A DNA stretch of 64,000 nucleotides, taken from positions 372,001 to 436,000 of the forward strand of contig CAVOJD010000029.1 of assembly GCA_963696075.1 (NCBI GenBank). The letters are read 5' to 3'. The notes beneath the pieces are model-generated. The model saw nothing but the letters and a program-made list of their open reading frames with translations, was not told where the DNA came from and searched no databases. The position numbers and the translations under genes were made by a program. This document shows positions 59,138-64,000 of this stretch, one piece after another (positions within the stretch are counted from its first letter, which is position 1; each line of letters opens with the position of its first letter). This DNA is from CAJQQK01 sp963696075 (lineage in GTDB: Bacteria; Pseudomonadota; Alphaproteobacteria; Rhizobiales; Hyphomicrobiaceae).

Positions 59138-59794
59138 ATGGCAGGGTGCAGGGCGCCTCACGCGCTGGACGATCTTCTCGCCGAGATCCGCGCGTGCCGG
59201 TATTGCGTCGAGACGCCCGACCGCACGCCGCTGCCGCACGAGCCGCGACCTGTCCTTCGCGCCAGCGTGACGGCCCGCATCGCCGTATGCGGTCAGGCCC
59301 CGGGCACCCGCGTGCACGCCTCCGGAACGCCCTTCACCGATCCCTCGGGCGATCGCCTGCGCGCCTGGATGGGCGTGAGTGATGAGGAATTCTATGATGA
59401 ATCCCGCATCGCGATCCTTCCCATGGGCTTCTGCTTCCCCGGGCTCGATGCCAAGGGCGCCGACCGCCCCCCACGCCCCGAATGCGCCCGGCTGTGGCGC
59501 GAGCGCCTGATCGCCGCCCTGCCTGACGTGCGCCTGATCCTGCTCGTTGGCAGTTATGCCATTCGCTGGCATCTCAAGCACCGCGCAGCCCCCCGCATGA
59601 CCGACACAGTCGCCAACTGGTTGGAGTTCCGCATTCCCCCTGATCAAGCCTCGCCCGCCGCATTGAGTTTCGTGCCCCTCCCGCATCCGTCCTGGCGCAA
59701 CAACGCATGGCTCAAGCGTCATCCCTGGTTCGAAGCAGACCTGCTGCCGACACTGCGCCACGACGTTCGACACGTTCTTGATAACGGCGCATGA
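59138..59794 (+). CDS. uracil-DNA glycosylase superfamily protein (family 4-like)
   Basis: 218 residues. LLAEIRACRYC and CGQAPGTRVHASGTPFTDPS are the family opening, where G-Q-A/E-P-G contacts uracil; ILPMGFCFPG, LILLVGSYAIRWHL and the C-terminal VPLPHPSWRNNAWL (H-P-S motif) complete the fold. Cysteines in CRYC could belong to an iron-sulfur cluster as in family 4 UDGs, but not all four ligands are evident. Probably base-excision repair or a related nucleic-acid function. It begins 39 bases after the MBL gene. Confidence 0.8.
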   Translation: MAGCRAPHALDDLLAEIRACRYCVETPDRTPLPHEPRPVLRASVTARIAVCGQAPGTRVHASGTPFTDPSGDRLRAWMGVSDEEFYDESRIAILPMGFCFPGLDAKGADRPPRPECARLWRERLIAALPDVRLILLVGSYAIRWHLKHRAAPRMTDTVANWLEFRIPPDQASPAALSFVPLPHPSWRNNAWLKRHPWFEADLLPTLRHDVRHVLDNGA

Positions 59795-59884
59795 GGCTTG
59801 ACATGATCGCTCCCCAAGGCTCGATGGCGCCATCCGCGCGATAGCCCCGCGCACTACCCAAGCAACAGGAAAGCAGATACCGCG

Positions 59885-60274
59885 ATGACGATTGAACTGA
59901 CATATCTCGTATGGTCGGCGCTGCTCGCCGTTGCCCAATTGCTGGTCGCCTCAGCCGGCACCTTCACGCGCATCGGTCTGGGAAGCGCCGTTGGCAACCG
60001 CGATGACATGCCCGCCGAGTTTCCCGGCTGGGTTGGCCGCGCCCGCCGCGCCCACGCCAATATGCTCGAGAACCTCCTCATCTTCGCAATCCTGGTGATC
60101 GCGGCCCACCTCGCAGACCGCAACAACGACATGACAGCGCTGGGCGCCCTGGTTTTCTTCTGGGCGCGCGTTGCCTTCGCTGTCGCCTATGTTCTCGGGA
60201 TCACCTGGGTGCGCTCCCTTCTGTGGTTCGCAGGCTTCATCGCCATGCTCCTGATCGGGGTGCAACTGCTCTGA
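59885..60274 (+). CDS. MAPEG-family membrane protein
   Basis: 129 residues with four membrane helices, the standard MAPEG size. TYLVWSALLAVAQLLVASAG, RARRAHANMLENLLIFAILV (the conserved R-A-x-x-N-x-x-E-N that binds glutathione in eukaryotic members) and WARVAFAVAYVLGI are diagnostic. Bacterial members are of unknown function. ACAGGAAAGC lies upstream of ATG 59885. Confidence 0.85.
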   Translation: MTIELTYLVWSALLAVAQLLVASAGTFTRIGLGSAVGNRDDMPAEFPGWVGRARRAHANMLENLLIFAILVIAAHLADRNNDMTALGALVFFWARVAFAVAYVLGITWVRSLLWFAGFIAMLLIGVQLL

Positions 60275-60328
60275 CCCACGCTCGCGGACTGACGCATTAG
60301 GACACTGCCGGAACAGGAGACTGGCGCC

Positions 60329-61573
60329 ATCGAAACCGCCCCGACATTGGCCGACATCGAGGCCGCCCGCCACACGCTCGCCGGTCATGTCGCCGTCACG
60401 CCCTGCCGAACCAGCCGCACGCTCAGTGACATCCTCGGATGCGAACTCTGGTTGAAGTTCGAGAACCTTCAGTTCACCGCCTCCTTCAAGGAGCGTGGCG
60501 CCTTGAACTTTCTCGCGGCCCTTTCCGAGCAAAAACGCGCCCTGGGCGTCGTTGCCATGTCGGCTGGCAACCATGCCCAGGGCGTTGCCTATCACGCCCA
60601 TCGCCTGGGTATTCCGGCAACAATCGTGATGCCGGAAGGCACTCCCCAGGTGAAGGTCGAGAACACCTCGCGTCTTGGCGCTGAAGTGATCGTGACGGGT
60701 GCCACGCTGGAGGACGCCTCCGAGGCGGCGCGCACGATCTGCAATGATCGCGGTTTAACCTTCGTCCACCCCTATGATGACCCCCGCGTCATCGCCGGCC
60801 AGGGCACAATCGCCTTCGAAATCCTTGAGAAAGTGCCGGACCTTGACTGCCTCATTGTCCCCATCGGCGGCGGCGGCCTGATCTCCGGCATTGCCATTGC
60901 AGCCAAGGCTCTGCGCCCGGAAATCGAAATCGTCGGCGTTCAGGCCGAACTCTTTCCGGCCATGTACAATCTGATCAAGGCGCGAGACCTGCCCTCCCGC
61001 GGCGACACGCTTGCCGAAGGCATCGCCGTCAAGGCGCCGGGCCGGCTTACCCGAAAGATTGTGGCGACGCACGTCGACGATATCGTCCTCGTCACCGAGG
61101 CTGAGCTCGAACGCGCCCTCGCCCAATTGATCAATATCGAGAAGACCGTCGTCGAGGGGGCGGGTGCAGCCGGCCTCGCGGCCATATTCGCGGACCCGGG
61201 CCGCTTCCGTGAGCGCAAGGTCGCAACCCTCCTGTGCGGCGGTAATATTGATACCCGATTGCTGGCAAGCGTCCTGACACGTGATCTGGCCCGTCAGGGC
61301 CGGCTCGCTCGGTTAACCATCGAGCTTCAGGACCGCCCGGGACAGTTGGCGCGGGTGGCCAATATTCTCGGTAAGTCGGGCACCAACGTCGTTGAAGTGC
61401 TGCACCAGAGGGTTTTTTCGGACCTGCCCGCGAAAGGTGCCGAACTCGAGGTCGTCATCGAAACCCGCGATCGTGCCCATCTAGAAGCCACGATAGCCGC
61501 CCTCGAGGCTGACGGATTGGTTGTCGACTGTCATATCATGCCAGGTTACGGCACCCCGCCGTCAGGCGCCTGA
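60329..61573 (+). CDS. ilvA: threonine ammonia-lyase, ACT-domain form
   Basis: About 414 residues. PLP enzyme converting threonine to 2-oxobutanoate: PLP lysine in FTASFKERGALNF, phosphate loop PIGGGGLISGIA, SAGNHAQGVAYHA, and LLCGGNIDTRLL. A C-terminal ACT domain (LTIELQDRPGQLARVANILG) identifies the roughly 400-residue form often called catabolic/TdcB-like with regulation. The start is odd: AGGAGA at 60315-60320 is correctly spaced 8 bases from an in-frame ATC at 60329, while the first standard start (TTG 60347) has no such site. Either ATC is used or a base has changed. Isoleucine synthesis or threonine catabolism. Confidence 0.9.
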   Translation: METAPTLADIEAARHTLAGHVAVTPCRTSRTLSDILGCELWLKFENLQFTASFKERGALNFLAALSEQKRALGVVAMSAGNHAQGVAYHAHRLGIPATIVMPEGTPQVKVENTSRLGAEVIVTGATLEDASEAARTICNDRGLTFVHPYDDPRVIAGQGTIAFEILEKVPDLDCLIVPIGGGGLISGIAIAAKALRPEIEIVGVQAELFPAMYNLIKARDLPSRGDTLAEGIAVKAPGRLTRKIVATHVDDIVLVTEAELERALAQLINIEKTVVEGAGAAGLAAIFADPGRFRERKVATLLCGGNIDTRLLASVLTRDLARQGRLARLTIELQDRPGQLARVANILGKSGTNVVEVLHQRVFSDLPAKGAELEVVIETRDRAHLEATIAALEADGLVVDCHIMPGYGTPPSGA

Positions 61574-61575
61574 GA

Positions 61576-61614
61576 GCTGGTCCAAATCTTGAACGGCTGG
61601 TCCAAACCTTGAAC
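61576..61614. promoter_or_regulatory. 19-bp direct repeat upstream of transketolase-like gene (candidate operator)
   Basis: GCTGGTCCAAATCTTGAAC at 61576-61594 is repeated at 61596-61614 with one change (T to C), a 20-base period or about two helical turns. It lies 70-110 bases before the next gene, and the second copy ends in TTGAAC, a possible -35 element. Suited to cooperative binding of a regulator. Confidence 0.5.
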
Positions 61615-61685
61615 TGATGTGCTAAAGACAAAGCCAATGAAATGCCGGCTCGCTCGACGAGCCCAACTCTTCTCGGGACAATGCA

Positions 61686-64000
61686 ATGCAGGATACCTCC
61701 GGAGGCCACCTCACCGAACGTCGTGAGACGATCGCCATGCTGCGCGAACTTGAGCGCAAGGTGCTCTGGCTTGCCTCCTATATGATCCACCACGCCAACC
61801 ACGAAATCGACCGTGGCGATGGCATCAAGGTCGGCGGCCATCAGGCCTCCTCCGCCTCGATGGCAACGATCATGACGGCGCTCTATTTCCACGTCATGCG
61901 CCCCGAGGACCGCGTCGCCGTCAAGCCGCACGCCAGTCCCCTCTTCCATGCCATCCAATACCTTCTCGGCAACCAGGATCTTGAGAAGCTGAAGAATTTC
62001 CGCGGCTTCGGCGGCGCCCAGAGCTATCCCTCGCGCACCAAGGACAAGGATGACGTCGACTTCTCGACCGGCTCCGTCGGTCTCGGGGTTGCGGTCACGG
62101 GCTTCGCAAGCCTCATCCAGGATTACGTTCACGCCAAGGGCTGGGGCGGCAATTGGGGCAAGGGGCGCATGATCGCGCTGATGGGTGATGCCGAAATCGA
62201 TGAAGGCAACATCCACGAAGCCCTTCTGGAATACTGGAAGCACGGCCTCAACAACACCTGGTGGGTCGTCGACTACAACCGCCAGAGCCTCGACAGCGTT
62301 GTCTCCGATCAGCTCTTCATGAAGGTTGCCGGCCTGTTCGAGAACCTTGGCTGGGAAGTCGTTCTCGTCAAGTACGGCAAGCTCCAGGAACGCGCCTTTG
62401 CCGAGCCGGGTGGCGAGCATCTGCGCCAATGGATCGACGATTGTCCCAACCAGCTTTATTCCGCGCTCGTCTTCCAGGGGGGTGCTGCCTGGCGCAAGCA
62501 GCTCCACGAGGACCTTGCAGGCCACGCCGACACCCTCGCCATCATCGACCGCCTCGACGATACCGCCCTGTCGGATCTCATGACCAACCTCGGCGGCCAC
62601 GACCTTGAACAGCTCATCGAGGCGTTCGAGGCAGCCCCGACCGACAAACCGGTCTGCTTCATCGCATATACCGTGAAGGGTTTCGGACTGCCCCTGGCCG
62701 GCCACAAAGACAACCACGCCGGCCTCATGACAAAGGCGCAGATCCAGGAACTGCGCGCCGCGATGTCGATCAACCAGGGCGAGGAATGGGACCGCTTCGC
62801 CGGCCTCGCCAAGCCCGCCGACGAAGTCGCCCGCTTCCTCGACGTCGTCCCCTTCAACGCCAAGGGCGCCCGCCGCCTGACCGCGCCGCAGATCCCTGTG
62901 CCGCCGCGCATATCCATCGAGGCGAGCGCCAAGATGGCGACCCAGACGGGCTTCGGCAAGGTTCTCGACCAGATCGCGCGCGACGGCGGACCGCTGGCTG
63001 AACGCATCGTGACCACCTCGCCTGACGTCACGGTGTCGACCAATCTCGGCCCCTGGGTGAATCGCCGCGGCCTGTTCTCGATGGAGACACGCGACGACAT
63101 CTTCAAAGAGCGCGGACTGATGTCGCCGCAGAAATGGGAGATGAGCCCCAAGGGACAGCACATCGAACTCGGCATCGCCGAGATGAACCTGTTCCTGACG
63201 CTTGCGGCCGCCGGTCTTTCCCATTCCCTGTTCGGCGAGCGATTGATCCCGATCGGAACGCTCTACGATCCCTTTATTTCCCGCGGCCTCGATGCGCTCA
63301 ATTACGCCTGCTATCAGGAATCGCGCTTCATCATCGTCGGCACCCCCTCAGGCCTCACGCTGGCCCCGGAAGGCGGCGCTCACCAATCGATTGCAACCCC
63401 CCTCATCGGCATGTCGCAGGACGGCCTCGCCTCCTTCGAGCCGGCCTTTGTCGACGAGCTGGCAGCCATCATGGGCTGGGCCTTCGCCTACATCCAGCGC
63501 GAGGGCGATGAGGAACACGAAGACCGCTGGTTGCGCGAAGAAAAGGGCGGCTCCGTTTATCTGCGACTGTCGACGCGGCCAATCGAGCAGATCCCGCGCC
63601 CGATGAGCGAACAACTGACGAGTGACATCATTCGCGGCGGCTACTGGCTGCGGCGCCCCGATCCCGCAACCCGCCTGGCGATCGTCTACATGGGTGCCGT
63701 TGCGCCCGAAGCGATCGAAGCAGCCGGGCTCCTCTCCGAAGATGGCCGCGGCATCGGTGTCCTGGCGGTGACCTCCGCCGACCGCCTGTCAGCCGGCTGG
63801 CATGGCGCGCAGCGCGCCCGCGAGAACGGCACCGTGGAAGCCGTCAGTCATATTGAGGGGCTGCTTTCCGCCTTGCCGCGTGATGCCGACCTGATCACGG
63901 TCTGCGATGCCCACCCGGAAAGCCTTTCCTGGCTCGGCGGCGTTGGCGGGCACCGCGTGCGCGCGCTCGGCGTCGAACATTTCGGCCAGTCGGGCTCCAT
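61686..64000 (+). CDS. transketolase / homodimeric PDH-E1-like thiamine-diphosphate enzyme, 3' end outside window
   Basis: At least 771 residues, still open at the window edge. Starts at ATG 61686 (MQDTSGGHLTERRETIAMLR); an ATG five bases earlier is out of frame. TPP-binding motif GDAEIDEGNIHEALLEYWKH ending in the N of VVDYNRQSLDS; SSASMATIMTALYFHVMRPE and HASPLFHAIQYLLGN resemble AceE and transketolase N-terminal domains; the pyrimidine-domain Glu lies in ELGIAEMNLFLTLAAAGLSH, and GTPSGLTLAPEGGAHQSI follows. It is often annotated simply as transketolase; by sequence it stands between transketolase and homodimeric pyruvate dehydrogenase E1. Substrate uncertain. Preceded by tandem 19-bp repeats that may control it. 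Confidence 0.85.
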   Translation, partial: MQDTSGGHLTERRETIAMLRELERKVLWLASYMIHHANHEIDRGDGIKVGGHQASSASMATIMTALYFHVMRPEDRVAVKPHASPLFHAIQYLLGNQDLEKLKNFRGFGGAQSYPSRTKDKDDVDFSTGSVGLGVAVTGFASLIQDYVHAKGWGGNWGKGRMIALMGDAEIDEGNIHEALLEYWKHGLNNTWWVVDYNRQSLDSVVSDQLFMKVAGLFENLGWEVVLVKYGKLQERAFAEPGGEHLRQWIDDCPNQLYSALVFQGGAAWRKQLHEDLAGHADTLAIIDRLDDTALSDLMTNLGGHDLEQLIEAFEAAPTDKPVCFIAYTVKGFGLPLAGHKDNHAGLMTKAQIQELRAAMSINQGEEWDRFAGLAKPADEVARFLDVVPFNAKGARRLTAPQIPVPPRISIEASAKMATQTGFGKVLDQIARDGGPLAERIVTTSPDVTVSTNLGPWVNRRGLFSMETRDDIFKERGLMSPQKWEMSPKGQHIELGIAEMNLFLTLAAAGLSHSLFGERLIPIGTLYDPFISRGLDALNYACYQESRFIIVGTPSGLTLAPEGGAHQSIATPLIGMSQDGLASFEPAFVDELAAIMGWAFAYIQREGDEEHEDRWLREEKGGSVYLRLSTRPIEQIPRPMSEQLTSDIIRGGYWLRRPDPATRLAIVYMGAVAPEAIEAAGLLSEDGRGIGVLAVTSADRLSAGWHGAQRARENGTVEAVSHIEGLLSALPRDADLITVCDAHPESLSWLGGVGGHRVRALGVEHFGQSGS

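Overview
This window reads as chromosome of a GC-rich alphaproteobacterium, most likely in or near Hyphomicrobiales. I cannot name a genus. The evidence is the cckA-recA gene order, a GTTC-N7-GTTC LexA box ahead of recA, a DksA of the zinc-less alphaproteobacterial type, a YcjX/YcjF pair, a PleC/DivJ-type kinase and tandem TIGR02281-type aspartic proteases.

1-18 kb is core chromosome. It holds a VOC-protein tail, two large MscS-type channels, the YcjX/YcjF membrane-stress pair, a MoxR ATPase, dksA, a FliO-like protein, cckA (cell-cycle phosphorelay), recA, and a polyamine pair (type III ornithine/lysine decarboxylase plus an agmatinase/arginase-family gene) preceded by a leader that may carry a 10-codon regulatory ORF.

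18-37 kb is accessory and eroded. It has a decayed RTX-toxin activation cassette (HlyC-type acyltransferase, small exported protein, truncated lipase-like protein), remnants of at least three IS families (IS1595, IS5, several IS3 fragments), and broken or truncated hydrolases (serine hydrolase, choloylglycine hydrolase, M19 dipeptidase). Intact cargo lies between them: an outer-membrane transporter-like barrel, a DUF2092 protein overlapping a Pro/Arg/Gly-repeat wall-binding protein, HdeD, GltS, and a tight three-gene unit of L,D-transpeptidase, amino-acid-binding protein and L,D-transpeptidase.

37-48 kb carries an RND efflux pair with a 2-TM potassium-channel protein, a 21-bp perfect inverted repeat, and a three-gene unit (diverged TelA-like protein, TelA, and a membrane protein with about 10 TM segments). 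A tyrosine recombinase follows. It abuts the 5' end of dusA, a known integration hotspot, across a block of CGTGTGCA/TGCACACG repeats, so at least part of this segment is probably an integrative element.

48-64 kb returns to core chromosome: dusA, a TauE/SafE exporter, an EamA transporter, an orphan ClpX-zinc-finger protein flanked by a duplicated phosphomannomutase tail, phosphomannomutase/phosphoglucomutase, two clan-AA aspartic proteases, a PleC-like kinase, a nuclease, GST, an MBL hydrolase, a UDG-family protein, MAPEG, threonine ammonia-lyase and a transketolase/PDH-E1-like enzyme that runs off the window.

Several otherwise normal genes (ycjF-like, agmatinase, dusA) each need exactly one base removed to restore their frame. 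This may be real decay or base-level assembly error, and it should be settled before any of them is called a pseudogene. No rRNA, tRNA or CRISPR array was recognised.
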